From contig CM038044.1 in assembly GCA_021397845.1 (NCBI GenBank), positions 101,678,942 to 101,742,941 of the forward strand: a DNA stretch of 64,000 nt, written 5' to 3'. This DNA is from Areca catechu (taxonomy: Eukaryota; Streptophyta; Magnoliopsida; Arecales; Arecaceae). Positions 22,894-34,090 of the stretch are shown one piece after another. Under the pieces are notes generated by a model. That model was not told the DNA's origin and did not search any database. It saw only the letters and a program-made list of their open reading frames with translations. How positions within the stretch are numbered: position 1 is the stretch's first letter; each line of letters starts with the position of its first letter. The position numbers and the translations under genes were made by a program.

Positions 22894-23884
22894 ATGGATA
22901 CACATAGTGAGACTGATCCACCATGCCAATTGAGGGAATACTTCATCCCTTCATCAGACACATATTCTCTGTGCATCCAAGTATCTCCTATAGAGGCAAC
23001 CCAGTATGAGATTAAGTCCAGTATTATACAAATGCTACCATCATTCTATGGACTTAGTCAAGAGGACCCATATAAATATCTGGACAAATTTCTTGAGATA
23101 TGCTTTACTGTTAGAATTCAAAATCTATCTGATGAGGCCCTTAGGTTGAAATTATTTTCCTTCTCACTTAAGGACAAGGCCAAATATTGGCTATGTTCAT
23201 TAGAGTCCATGACCATTTCAACCTGGGACCAACTACAAAAGAAATTTTTCAAGAAATATTTTCTAATATGAAAAACAAATCAGATCCTAAAAGCCATAAC
23301 TAGTTTTTCCTAATTAGAGGGGGGATGTTCCATGAAACTTGGGAAAGGCTTAAGGAACTTATCCATAAGTGTCCACATCATGCCATACCCAAATGGCAAC
23401 TGGTCCAATGCTTTTATGATGGATTATCAAAAAAGCATAGGCAAATGGTTGATTCATCCTGTGGTAGGACATTCTAGCTCAGGAGTGAACATGAGGCCTG
23501 GCAATTATTTGAGACCCTGAGCAAAAATTCCTTACACTACATGTCTATCACATCTAGAGAAACTCCCAGGCTAAACCCTAAAAGAGGTGAAACATATGAG
23601 GAAAGCCACTTTGTAGACATCCACAGCAAGGTGGATACACTATCCTAGGTGTGGGTGCCCTATCCTAGAAATTTGATTGATTCTTTCAAGTGAGTCACAC
23701 ATCTTCCCCATGTGCACAGTCCCAAGATGTTTATATTATTTGCTCAAGTTTGCTCACACTATAGGTGATTGATTACCTAGCAGCTTATCAGTTTCCTGAG
23801 CTTATACAGGAACAAGCCCCCCAGCCTGAACCCAAACTATACCTAGACCAAGAAATGACCCGTACTTGAATATGTATAATCTAG
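22894..23884 (+). pseudogene. Athila-like gag, partial and broken
   Basis: ATG 22894, MDTHSETDPPCQLREYF. The retrotransposon gag core is clear: LPSFYGL, EDPYKYLDKFLEIC, LSDEALRLKLFSFSLKDKAK and TWDQLQKKFFKKYF. A stop at 23271 ends the first ORF and homology goes on in other frames to tataatctag at 23884, where the sequence jumps to U3/R of LTR2. The same gag, also broken, is at 45014-43413 on the minus strand. Everything after gag (protease included) is gone here. Confidence 0.8.
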
Positions 23885-24665
23885 GCCTATTAAACCCTAT
23901 AAAAAAGGCTCCTGTACTTCTACTTGGGGGCATCAAATTTTTCAACAAATTTTATAGTAATTTATTTTCTTGCTCTTCTATTTAGATCATTGTATTAGGC
24001 TTGAAAAAGAGGTGAATTATAGAGGGGATGATGGTGACAATGATGCATGGCTAGATTTCTTCAACCTAGGATGAAGATGAACCTGTAATCGAATTCTATT
24101 TCTCTGTTTGTACTTGATTCCTATGCAATAAAAATCATGCTCTTCTTTTATATATCTTTTGAGTTATTTTTTATTGAGGTTTTGATCTGGCATACATAGC
24201 CTGCATCTCTATCGACATGCCATGATCTCAGGATACAATACATGTCTAAGAGAGGTAGATTATAGTATGGTAGGTTAGATCCCTAATCTTATAAATCAAT
24301 TAGATAGTTTATACTCTAAGCAGACATGTCATTATCTTTGAATACAGCCTATGCTTAATAAGAAAAAAATTATTCTAATCCTGAATTTGTGAGAATTATT
24401 ACTATTGTAACATAAAGAAAAGAAGATAAAACCTATTTGCATTGTGGATTTGGATTCTTGGGTTACTTCTCCTGCTATCTTGATTTAATTAAGTAATTAG
24501 TTGTTATCTTTTAATAACTACTACTCTTAATCTAATCCTTTACAAATAATTTTTTTAGCTCTTTCTCATGAAATAATTGCTCTAATCCCCAAGGATATAA
24601 CCCGACTCACCACTTGCTATAGTAGTAAGTAGATTTTTATTTTTGACCATCTACGATAGTGATCA
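23885..24665 (+). repeat. LTR2, 5'-truncated
   Basis: Begins inside the TATA region (CCTATTAAACCCTATAAAAAAGG, matching 21360-21385) and ends CTACGATAGTGATCA at the family LTR end. It lacks about the first 1050 bp of LTR1. Confidence 0.8.
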
Positions 24666-24994
24666 GGAACCCATGATCACCAGGCATAAATAGGGACCCA
24701 CCACAAGGCAGTAGCCAAATGGTTTGAGGTGATTTGAGGCTGCACGTCCCATTTAAAAAGATGACTCCACCTTCCCTCATGGCTTCCTTTGTACTTTTGC
24801 TTGGATCTTCTTCTCCCAAGGCTTTTGGTTGTTACCCCCAGCTTGGGTGACAGTTCTTCTCTTCCTACTCATCTTCCTCTATGATTCTCCTTGGAAGGTC
24901 TGCCATCCATGGTTTCCTACCTTGGTTGTGTTCCAGGTCAGCTTTCCTCTCCTTTCTCATATTCATTTTCTTTTCTTCTTAGGATCCATAGCAA
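24666..24994 (+). other. Region upstream of the antisense ORF
   Basis: Contains ATAAATAG at 24686-24693 and a second AT box near 24751, then CT-rich sequence up to the ATG at 24995. It could be the 5' region of the opposite-strand gene, but nothing decides this. No other feature seen. Confidence 0.3.
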
Positions 24995-27001
24995 ATGTCG
25001 AGCCCTCAAGATGTTAGAAAAGAGAGACCACCACGAGATATTAAGGAGAGGTCAACAAATCCTGGCCATAGAGAGTAGGAAGGGAAGAACCTCATTAGGT
25101 TCTTCCATAATGGATGAAGAAGACTTGACTCTCATTAGGTTAGAATATTGCTTCCTCGAGGATTTTGAGTTGGAGCTCTTCGGCCTCGATGCCTGAATTG
25201 ACAATCCTCCTCCTGATCATCTGGGGTTCTATGAGGAGGAATTTGAAGCAGGGCTGAGGTTTCCCCTCCCCCCATTCATCCTTGATTTTCTCAAATCCTA
25301 TAGAGTTCCTTTATGGATTCTAACCCCAAACTCCATTAGGCATATCATAGGGTTCCTAGTTATTTGTTTTATAACTAAATTTCAACCCATTTTTTCTTTG
25401 TTTCATGCTTTCTTTACTGCTCAAACATCCATATGCTAAGACTTGGTGGTACCTCACCACCCAAAAGGGTATAAAGCCTTTAATCAAAGATGCATCTTCC
25501 ATCATCAAGGGATGGAAGGAGCAATTCTTGTTTGTTTCCTGCTCTTCCATAGATGACTAGGGTTTGCTAAGCTAGGTTCAACCAAAAGCATCCACTTTAA
25601 ATTTTCTTGAATTAAGTGATAAGGAGGAAAGTCATTATAGGATCCTTGGGAGCTACAAAGTCTCTCGGTTGAAGCATCTTCTATTAGAAGAGTCTCTTTG
25701 TAGCATTGGGCTTAGTCTACTCTCCAAGGGTCAGTTCAAGATCTTAGTTCTATCCCTTTCCATTATTTATCTTTATTCTGACCAAATGACACAATTTGTA
25801 GATATGATGCATAAGCAGCTGGAGGTACTAAGGAAGATCTTGGTCTCAAAGAAAAGAAAGGTAAAGTCCTCTTCCTCTTCTTCAAAAAGGTCAAACTCAC
25901 TGAGATCGAGGTGATAGAGGTTCCTTTTGAGTCAGTTCCCACTATGGTTGAGGTCACTTCTAAGGCCATCGCAGTCCTACCTCCATCTATCTTGCCCCCA
26001 ACTGCTCCAGTCTCTCAATTGCTTCCTCCTAGTATTCTAGCTAAGGCTACCTCTAAGGCTATGCCTGATTCCGAGCCCTCAGCAGGGGGTCTATGAGATG
26101 TGTTTTCTCGAGAGTGGAAGGATGTTCTAGCTACTTTTGAGAGATCTCTAATCCCAGTAGAGTAGAGAAGGTTCATACCATGGACCTTCAAGATCTAACA
26201 CACCAATTTTTGATGACTATCTAGCAGGTATTTCTCATGTTGATTTTCACTTCATTTTCTTTCCTTCTCATTTTCTGATATCCAATTTTGCAATTGACTC
26301 ATTTTTCTACAGATCTATTAAACTGGACCCAAGAGGGTAAGAAGTTCCTCAAGCTACAGGGGGAGTTCAAGAAAATTATCACTGAAGCTTGTTAGAGTTT
26401 CAGGGTAGCTGAAGCTATGTCTGAGCATTTGAGGAAGGTGCTCATTGAAGCAGAATCCAACCTAGCCATGGCAAGGGATGATTTGGCCATAATGAGGGCC
26501 AATCTGGTTAAGGCGAGGGCTGACCTAACCCTAGAGAAGAAAAAGAGAGAGGTGAAGGCAGCGATGACCAAGGAGAAGTTGGTCAAAGTCAAGAGGGAGG
26601 CGGAAGCTACTATAGGAAAATATAAGGCCTCTCCAAACTTCATAGCTAAGATGGCTCAAGTGGTAGTGGCCTTTCAGGCATTGAAGGAGTTTTCCAATGC
26701 TTGTGTCACCTTCAGCCATGAGGCCTAAGTGCTGGAACCAAGTTGCCGACCGCTACCAAGGGCTATACCTTGTGTTCTTGGATGAGGAAGAGTCCAATGG
26801 GGAACCTTCTAATCATGATGGGGTTGCCACTCCATCCATCTTGATCAAAGCCCCTTCGTGTGTGACTATAGCATCCAAGGCCATTTCCATCGAGCCTATT
26901 ATCACTGAACCTTCTACTATATTCGAGCTCGCTTTAGCTAATCTTGCTATTAAGGCCGAGCCTTTTGCTACTATCGATCCTAATGAGATGGTCGAGAGCT
27001 G
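24995..27001 (+). pseudogene. Opposite-strand extra ORF of the Tat-like element ('putative gypsy type transposon' domain), broken
   Basis: The ATG at 24995 opens MSSPQDVRKERPPRD; a frameshift follows. From about 25100 the frame reads MDEEDLTLIRLEY, then, after a TGA at 25195, IDNPPPDHLGFYEEEFEAGL, FPLPPFILDFLKSY and LTPNSIRHIIGFLVICF. These blocks are typical of the Pfam family named 'putative gypsy type transposon' (PF04195, Transposase_28; recalled, not searched). A Ser/Pro-rich linker follows (25850-26180), then a GT-AG intron (26228-26312), then an Ala/Lys/Glu coiled coil (26417-26690) and a tail ending EMVES at 27001. Several stops make it non-functional. It lies on the strand opposite to gag-pol of the element. 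Function of this family is unknown. Confidence 0.7.
26228..26312 (+). other. Spliceosomal intron in the antisense ORF
   Basis: GTATTTCTCATG ... TTTTTCTACAG, 85 bp, T-rich before the acceptor. Removing it joins GCA-G to AT in one open frame reading DDYLADLLNWTQEGKKF, which then runs on toward the coiled coil; without splicing the frame breaks. Confidence 0.7.
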
Positions 27002-27988
27002 AACTCTATAATTTTTGCTTTTTTTCCTTTAAGCTATTGTAGACTTTGGTTTTCCTTTTTTTTTCATCTTTGTAAAATGACCTTCTGATTCAATCGAATG
27101 AGATTTTTTTTAGTCTTGCATCATTTATTCATTAATTATGACTGCATCCAGGATATTAAACTATCATCGAAAGTGCATGTGCCTACCAAATGCCTTTGTA
27201 AGGCCAATGACTTGAGGGCCTATATTCTAGAATAAGAGCCTAAGGCAAAGCCATGAAGAAAAAGGCCACCGATCGAAGAAAGAGATTGCTAAAGGTACAA
27301 GAGGCACTTAGAAGAGTGCATGAGGAAATTGGACATTTTTGTTCAAAATGTGTTGCACACATCTTCAAAAAGATCGAGTTCAAAGATATATCAAAGAAAT
27401 TATCAGAGAAGATCTTCTAAGTAACTTGGGATGTAGCCACCAAGGTGGCTCAAGTGTGGAGTCAGCTTTCATTAGCTCGTGGGAAGATCCCTGACCTAGA
27501 GTCGTTACTCTCATCTAAGGGACAAGGTGGGAAATTACTGCTCAGTCGGCAGAATTTCAAGATGATTTGCATCGAGCTTGAAAACGAATTGTCAATCTTG
27601 AACAATCAGTAGAGGGTAAGAGAGTGATATCTGGCCTAAAGATTAGGGGATCGCTACTGGCTATTGTCCCTCTATCGGTCAAACCACCTTAAATGAGCCT
27701 ACACCTATCACCAGGTGGTCAGCCACTAGCAGTCATCCCCAAGGCTAAGTTAGGATATCTTATTATGGTGCCACATTGGTCAATCAAGCTGATGATCTTG
27801 CTCGTAGAGCCATCACCGGTCAAGCCAACGATCTCAATCATGGAGCTGTCATCATATGGCAAAGGCTTGACAAATGCAAGAGGATAAGTCCTAGGGAGGG
27901 CTAAGCTTTATGTTCAATCAAGGCTACCTTGTGGGGTATTCCAATTGTAAGGATTTGGTATGGGTCCTTTATCTGGAACTTGATATTA
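27002..27988 (+). other. 3' flank of the antisense ORF
   Basis: T-rich stretch with polyadenylation-like sequence just after the stop. Then a decayed coiled-coil segment (27252-27610, Lys/Glu-rich, with KKKATDRRKRLLKVQEALRR), perhaps a second copy or the remnant of a longer C-terminus. No intact gene. Confidence 0.4.
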
Positions 27989-27993
27989 GTCAT
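27989..27993. repeat. Target-site duplication (left), GTCAT
   Basis: Repeated at 47771-47775 on the other side of the Athila-like element. Confidence 0.88.
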
Positions 27994-29545
27994 TGATCGC
28001 TGTCGTAGGTAGTCAAAATAATTTTACCAACTTAAATTATAGTTAGGATGGGTTAGGATCGTATCCTTAGGGATCAGTTAGGGTTATGTTCACTTTCAAA
28101 ATTATTTTGTTAGAGTTTTAATTAGGTTAGAAAGATAAAAGAGTTGGAATATGTTTATAACTAACAACAAGAATTAAACTAAGTAGGAGATTAACAAGAA
28201 TATAAAAGATATCATGGATTTTGATTCGATATTTAATATTATATTAAGTATTTATTCAATATGTAATTATTAAATTATGATTGATTCCCAAGCATAGCAT
28301 ATCTTGCTAGTTATAGATCTTGATCCACTTCTACGTGCCATAGACTATTCAAAGTATCTAATTATAAAAATAAAATTCTCTATAATCATATTCTGAGCAT
28401 AACCTATCTCGCTAAGCATGAATTGTATCATCAAATCATAACTTTTCTTTATTTAGTCATAGGCTATTCTAAAATCTAATTATAGTCAGACATGAAGAAC
28501 ATAACTTGAAGTAATGAAAAATAAATTTATTCATGAAACATAAGCCATTACAATCAAGCACTAATTACATAAATAAAAAGTACAAAATACAAATATGAAA
28601 AACCTCATCTACTTTCTAAAGATTATAACTCCTTAGCCATGCATGATCTTCACTTCCTCTCCCTTTATGCAGGGCTCTAAAGGGATTCCAGGGGTTGATG
28701 CCTCCAAGTAGAGGTATAGGAGACTTTTTATAGATGTTAACAGGGGAGATGTGTTTGTATTTTACTGATGTAGGACTAGAGGAAGAAATCTTAATAATGG
28801 CTAGGATTTATTTTTTTACAAAATCAATGGTTGGATGGTAAACCAAATCCTAGTTGAAATAGACTTTAGAGTCCTACTCCAAATCAATATTTGACTAGCT
28901 GAGGGTTGATGGCCAACAGATCTCTATCAGAGGCCCACTGCATCAGACCATCATAGCCTAATTTCAGTCAGGATTATTTGTGGCCATCAGAATAGGTCAG
29001 ATCACTTGTGAGTTGCTGGATCATATGTATCATAGCTAAAATTATATATTTGAGTCTATCATATTGGCATGACTTTTTAGAGCAAGCCCACTTGATTTTT
29101 AGCCATTGGATCTTGATCAAAGGCAAGGCGATGACATCTCAGGCTGTGGATGCATGGTCAGACTTCAATGGATCTAGATAGGGACTCAAGAGGATGGCAG
29201 TGAGCAGATGACTGGCTGGCATGGTGAAGATGGTTGTTGATGGGTGGCCAATGCCTCTTGGTAGCAGGTGGCATGCCAATAGAGGGATGGGATGGTGACA
29301 TGGGATAGAGGGTGGCTCAGTCAAGGGAAGATGAAGGTGTTGAGGAAGAAAGCCAGTGTTGCTCAGCTAGGGAGGAGATGCATGGTGGCTAGCAATGGCA
29401 TCTTGGATTGGAAACAGGGCAGCAATGGAGAGATGGGACAGCTACTCATAGTGGTAGAAGAACGGTCAATGATGATGTAATGGAAGGATGGTGATGAGGA
29501 GGGTGCCCAAAGGTGATTCATGTGTAGCTTGGAAGAGAGGTGAAG
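27994..29545 (-). repeat. 3' LTR of the Athila-like element, first part
   Basis: Begins TGATCGCTGTCGTAGG (plus reading), the counterpart of 45746. Collinear with the right LTR up to 29545, where Sirevirus B is inserted; continues at 40457. ORFs inside (29292-29480 and others) are not genes. Confidence 0.85.
29541..29545. repeat. Target-site duplication (left), TGAAG
   Basis: Repeated at 40452-40456. Confidence 0.88.
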
Positions 29546-31019
29546 TGTTGCCCAGATATGGTGCCCAAGAGGGGGGGTGAATTGGGTATTTAAAAATTTA
29601 AAGCAATATATGTGCTATCAAGTTTTAAGGTGAAGAGTGATAGTGCTTTAATAATTGTGCAACGGAAGCAATGAAATAAAATGGCAATTAAAGAGCTAAA
29701 GAAGTTAAAGAGAAAGGCAATGCAAACACACAAGAAATATAGTGGTTCGGTGCACCTAGCACCTACATCCACTCCCCAAGCTCCACTTGGGAATTTTCAC
29801 TATAATCTTTAGATTACAGCCGACTTGTTTTACCAGGCTCACAAGTCAAAACCTTACATACTTGTTTTGGCTTCGGGCTAACAAGCAACCCTAGTTGGTT
29901 TTATCAATTGGATCACCAACAAACCTTACTCACTTGTTTTGGCTTCGGGCTTACAAGCAACCCTAGTTGGTTTTATCAATTGGCTCACCAACAAACCTCA
30001 CTCTAGTTTCAAATTCCCTTGAAACTAGCTAAAGACAAAAGAGTATGAATACAATGAATTAAAACTAAACAAACTCCTTTTGAGCAATAATAAATTCGTT
30101 GAAGCTCTTGATGGAGACTCTTCAAGCCTTTTCCCTTGGAATCTTTGGACCTCACTAAATGCCAAACACTTGAATGTTGGATTCCTCAAAGATGGAAAAC
30201 TTTTGGCTAGGGAATCTCTTGGTTTTCTCACTCTTTTGGCTTGGAAGTGATTGAAGGCTTTGTACTTTGAATCAACACTTTTTCACTTTGTCTCCTTGTC
30301 TTTTTTGAAGTTTGGTGGAGGTTAAATACCTCATTCATGCTGAAACAACTCCACAAGACCGTTAGATTCAAAAATATGGCCGTTTATGGCCGTTAGAAAT
30401 CAAATCAGAAGTTCAGAAAAACTAGCCGTTATGCCATGAGTCGACCTCATGAGTCGACCTCTGAATCAAGTGTCGACCTCATGAGTCGACCTCCAGTATA
30501 ATTTAGGCAAAAGTTCAGAATACCATAGTTCTGCCCATTTGAATTCTCAGGCTATGAGTCGACCTCTGGTGTCGACCTCTGGACAGGTGTTGACCTCATG
30601 TGGTCGACCTCTGGAGCGTGCCACTGAGATTTTGCCGTGCCGGCCATGCTGAATTTTTCTTCTCTTCATGAGTCGACCTCTGGTGGTCGACCTTTGACAA
30701 GGTGTCGACCTCTGGGGGTCGACCTCTGATCTGAATTTTTCTGAAACTCTTTGAGATGTGCATGCCATGCTTGAGTTTCTTTAAGCCTTTGTTTCTTTTG
30801 TCAAAGATTTCTTAACAAGAAGGTCCATTATGAGAATTTTGATCTTGTCCAAGGTAGAAGAGCTCTTTTCCAAATCAGGCAAACTTAGTTTCATCATTGT
30901 CCTTTTGAAACTCTTTTTGAATAACCTAAGTCCTGAAACTTTATCTTGAGATTAAACATTAGTCCAAACATATACTCAACCTTTTGTTAATCATCAAAAC
31001 TAAGGAGTCAAAGCCAACA
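29546..31019 (-). repeat. 3' LTR of Sirevirus B
   Basis: In minus orientation TGTTGGCTTTGACTCC ... GGGCAACA, 1474 bp, collinear with 39005-40451. The small ORFs inside (29590-29772, 30025-30231), each also present in the other LTR, are shadows. Confidence 0.95.
30430..30730 (-). repeat. GTCGACCTC motif array in U3 (3' LTR)
   Basis: Twelve copies of (GA)GTCGACCTC(T/A), some single-base variants, built on the palindrome GTCGAC. The other LTR has ten. Confidence 0.85.
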
Positions 31020-31447
31020 ATCTCCCCCTTTTTGATGATGACAAAACCTTGAGTATATATGCAATTAAGTCCAAAAGCAAGATATAGCAATAAAATATTT
31101 TCAAAGAATCCTTACATGCGTGAGTGTATCATAAAAATTTACTTTTCATCTTCTTTTTGTGAAAATATTTTCAAGAGTTACTTTTTATTTACTTCTTTCT
31201 TTTTGTGAAAACATTCTCATGAGTCAAAAAGATAAGAATCATATAAACTTTACCACTCATAAGACGGAGATCTCATAAATACATATATACTTTACTAAAT
31301 TTGATCTCATAAATACATATATACTTTACTACTCCCCCTTTTTGTCAAGAATCAAAAAGTTCATTTTTGTAGTGAAAGATATATTAATGAAACTTATGTT
31401 CAATTATAATGAAGTATTTAGGTGCATAAACTACATGCTCCCCCTCA
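31020..31447 (-). promoter_or_regulatory. Multiple polypurine tracts (B)
   Basis: On the minus strand purine tracts AAAAAGGGGGAGA (31021-31033, directly at the LTR), AAAAAGGGGGAGTA (about 31331-31343) and TTGAGGGGGAG (about 31438-31447). Same repeated-PPT design as in Sirevirus A. Confidence 0.75.
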
Positions 31448-31630
31448 ATTTGTGCATTCAATATAAGAAAATATTCTAACTTGAGGGTTTTAAAAAAAAT
31501 AAATGTTAAGAGCTGGTATCAGATAAAATGGCACAAGATAGATAAAAACAGATGTATTCAGTTACAAAATTGCTTACAAAGTAGGCACAAAATACTGATA
31601 CAACAGATCATACAAAAGCAAACTAAGAGG

Positions 31631-33406
31631 CTACTCCTCATCAGAAGGTATATCAAAAGATACAGGAGCCATGATCCTAGATGAGGATTTTGGAGTCCTA
31701 TGAGAGGAACTCCGAGTCCTCAGAGAGGGACCAGACCTAGGGGTAGTCCTACGAGATCTATATGTCCTAGGTAAGGGCTCCACAGATGTCGAGACAGAGG
31801 CAGTAGCTGAAGGAGTGGACGGATCAGCATGCTGAGTAGACTGAGCTGGGGTCTGCCTGCTGACTAGCTCATAAGCTGTGGGATCATCGATATCTGTCTC
31901 TGTATGCTCATCTATGTCATCTGGAATCCCAGTGATAGTCTCAAATAGTGACTCTGTAGGCTCAATATCAACTGGCACAGCTGTGGCTGGAGGATCTGAA
32001 CTCGGAAGATCAGTGGAAGGAGGATCAGCTGAAGGGAGAATCTCTGGAATCGGCTCTGCAGGTGGAACATCAGAACTACCTGCTCCAGGCTGATCTCCAT
32101 CACTGTCATTGTATCCACTAGAGTCATCAGCATCATCATCATCATCATCATCATCATCATGTGGAGGAGATACTGTCGGATCTGCAGTCCCTGATGGCAG
32201 TGCTAATCTCAGTAAGCTGAGGATCTGTCTGAATCCTGTATCCATACTAGCTGAGAGAGCACTAATGCGTGTGTCTGTGTGTATCCGCAGATCATGAAGC
32301 TCCTGCCGTACACCAGTGATCTCTGTCTGGACCTCTGAAATCTGATCAGTCACTCGCTGCTCGAAGTCCGATATCCTCACTGAAGTCCTCCATGGTGTAG
32401 CAGTAATAGTAGGTGCCGGAGCTGATGAAGGTGGTGGCGTGAATGGCTCAGGCTCCGCAGTCTCTGTCTCCGGTGCTGGGCGAGGAGGTGTACCATGATC
32501 AGTAGGCCCTGAAGGCCCTGCCTCAGTAGCTCGGATCTCATCCTCCTCATCTGGCTCCTGGCCAGACTCTCGTCGTACCCATCGATCACTAATCAGTCGA
32601 AATCCCATCCTATGTAGGGATTTCTCTCCATAAGTATCTGTGTGCTGTAGCTGACTGAAGGGTATGACGTCGAATGAGACACCATGCTCTCTGAATATCT
32701 AAGTCAGTCCCATGCCGTACGGCTGAACAAGTCTCCTGTGAGAAGCTACCTCACCCATCTGCTGAAGCATGATCCTGGGAAGGTTGATGGGAGTCCGCTG
32801 ACTCAGGGACACCATCAACACCAGCTCACGCTCAGTGATAAAATCAAATCTCCCGCTCTTCGGAATCAAGATACGGGCGATGATGTGATGCAGCACTCTC
32901 ATCTCCAGTGAAAGCTGGTTAGCGGCTACTGTGGAAATGTCGCTAACATCCTCACGCTCTAGGATACACCTGAAGGCGTGCTCTCTGTCGCTGATCGTAG
33001 TGGCAGCAGTGCCATGAAGTGGAATCCTCCAGATGCGACTGATGACCTCAGGTGTCACTGGAATCTTGATCCCTCGAATTGTAGCAGACCATCCAATGCC
33101 ATCAGTGGCCATGGATCCATAAAACTCCCTGATGAGGTCTGGGTAGAATCTCTCGGACATCGTACAAAAATGAACCAGACCTGCATCTCTCAGTACATCT
33201 CCAATGAAGAAGTGATGCTGATCCCAGAATGGAATATCCACGCGCCTCCCACTAGCAATGCTCTTCCGGACTAGGCTGGCTGGCACTGGTGCAGGTGGCT
33301 CTGGGGTCGGCTCACGCTCATGTCTGACTTTCCTTCGCCGCTCAGTACTACCCTGCCCCTGTTCCAATCTCCTTTTCCTTACTGCCTGGTGTTTTCTCGG
33401 ACCCAT
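31631..33406 (-). pseudogene. Third ORF of Sirevirus B (plant transposon protein-like), one stop codon
   Basis: A single frame of 591 codons from ATG 33406 (MGPRKHQAVRKRR), interrupted only by TAG at 32699-32701. An ATG 12 codons upstream (33442) is possible, but the 33406 start matches the A copy. Parts in order: a basic N-terminus (residues 1-45); a globular region (about 60-235) with DAGLVHFCTMSERFYPDLIR, FYGSMATDGIG and IWRIP, resembling 'putative plant transposon protein' domains; a Glu/Pro-rich linker; heptads around VRISDFEQRVTDQISEVQTE (about 340-385); a run of nine Asp; a Pro/Ser/Thr-rich region; and a basic tail ending FDIPSDEE. No signal peptide or membrane segment is seen. It has the env-like position of Sireviruses; the function is unknown. 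Confidence 0.8.
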
Positions 33407-33962
33407 GTGTAAGGATGAGAGGTAACTCAGGGAGAAATGCAAAGAGGTAAGGCTAAGAGGAAAAGAGAGGGAAAGAGAGGTTCACGGATTGGGAAAAAGA
33501 GAAGAATGGTGAAATAGGGTTTGTGAGAGTGGAGAAAATAGAAAATAAATGAAGAAAAAGTAAGAAATGGAGGGTAGAAACAAGTGTTTTTTATTGAAAA
33601 ACAACCAGGATTAGAGGGTAGATAGATCCGAAGGCTTTCGGTTGTCCAAAATCAAGAGTACGGTCAAAAAGAGGGTTGAATCGAAGAAATGCAAGAGGAG
33701 AGGAGAGGATTTCCCAAAATGTTGAGGGAGAAGGGTGGAAATCTACTATTTAGGGGTTTAGGAATGTTGGAGGGGGACCACACGAAGGAAAGGAAGGAAA
33801 ACATTTGAAAAACAAGGCTTGCGGACGGGTTTTTAAAAAGCAGGTTTCCGTTCAAGTGTCGACCTCTGAAAATTTTCAGGGGTCGACCTCAAGTGTCGAC
33901 CTCCATAACTTAGGTGTCGACCTCAAGTGTCGACCTCCGAAAACCTCAAGTGTCGACCTCCA
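33407..33962 (-). promoter_or_regulatory. Candidate internal promoter of the third ORF (B)
   Basis: In minus order: six GTCGACCTC-type motifs (33962-33855), identical in type to those of this element's LTR; CTTTTTAAAAACCC (about 33845-33831), TATA-like; then about 400 bases of leader that ends in strongly CT-rich sequence (33500-33430); then the ATG. The gap between pol and the third ORF is otherwise unexplained. Promoter activity is inferred. Confidence 0.45.
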
Positions 33963-34090
33963 ACAATTAATTACTTAAAATAAAATTCTGTAAGATTTAA
34001 AAAATTGATAAAATTTAGAGAAATAGCCTTTAACCAAATTTGAGAATTTATAAATCATTTTTGAGAAATTTTGATGAAAATTGAAGAGTT

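Larger units (their letters stand above)
20309..24665 (+). mobile_element. Athila-like gypsy element, internally deleted
   Basis: LTR1 20309-22106, tRNA-Asp-type PBS, a long untranslated leader, part of gag, then directly the 3' two-fifths of LTR2 (23885-24665). The two LTR parts and the leader are clearly related to the minus-strand element 27994-47770. The flanking five bases (aggag / ggaac) do not form a TSD, so one edge may be rearranged. Confidence 0.75.

Noticed and set aside
22724..22924. Minus ORF overlapping the gag start
   Set aside because: Shadow of the leader and gag of the plus-strand element.
24937..24982. 5' UTR intron (GT...TTCTTCTTAG) before the antisense ORF
   Set aside because: At 46 bp it is shorter than usual plant introns and no frame depends on it; only the 26228-26312 intron is supported.
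29590..30231. Two small ORFs repeated at 39049-39690
   Set aside because: They lie inside the LTRs of Sirevirus B and recur only because the LTRs are duplicates; no family resemblance.
31878..32297. Plus-strand Ser/Gly-rich ORFs
   Set aside because: Exact shadows of the acidic and Ser/Pro-rich part of the minus-strand third ORF.
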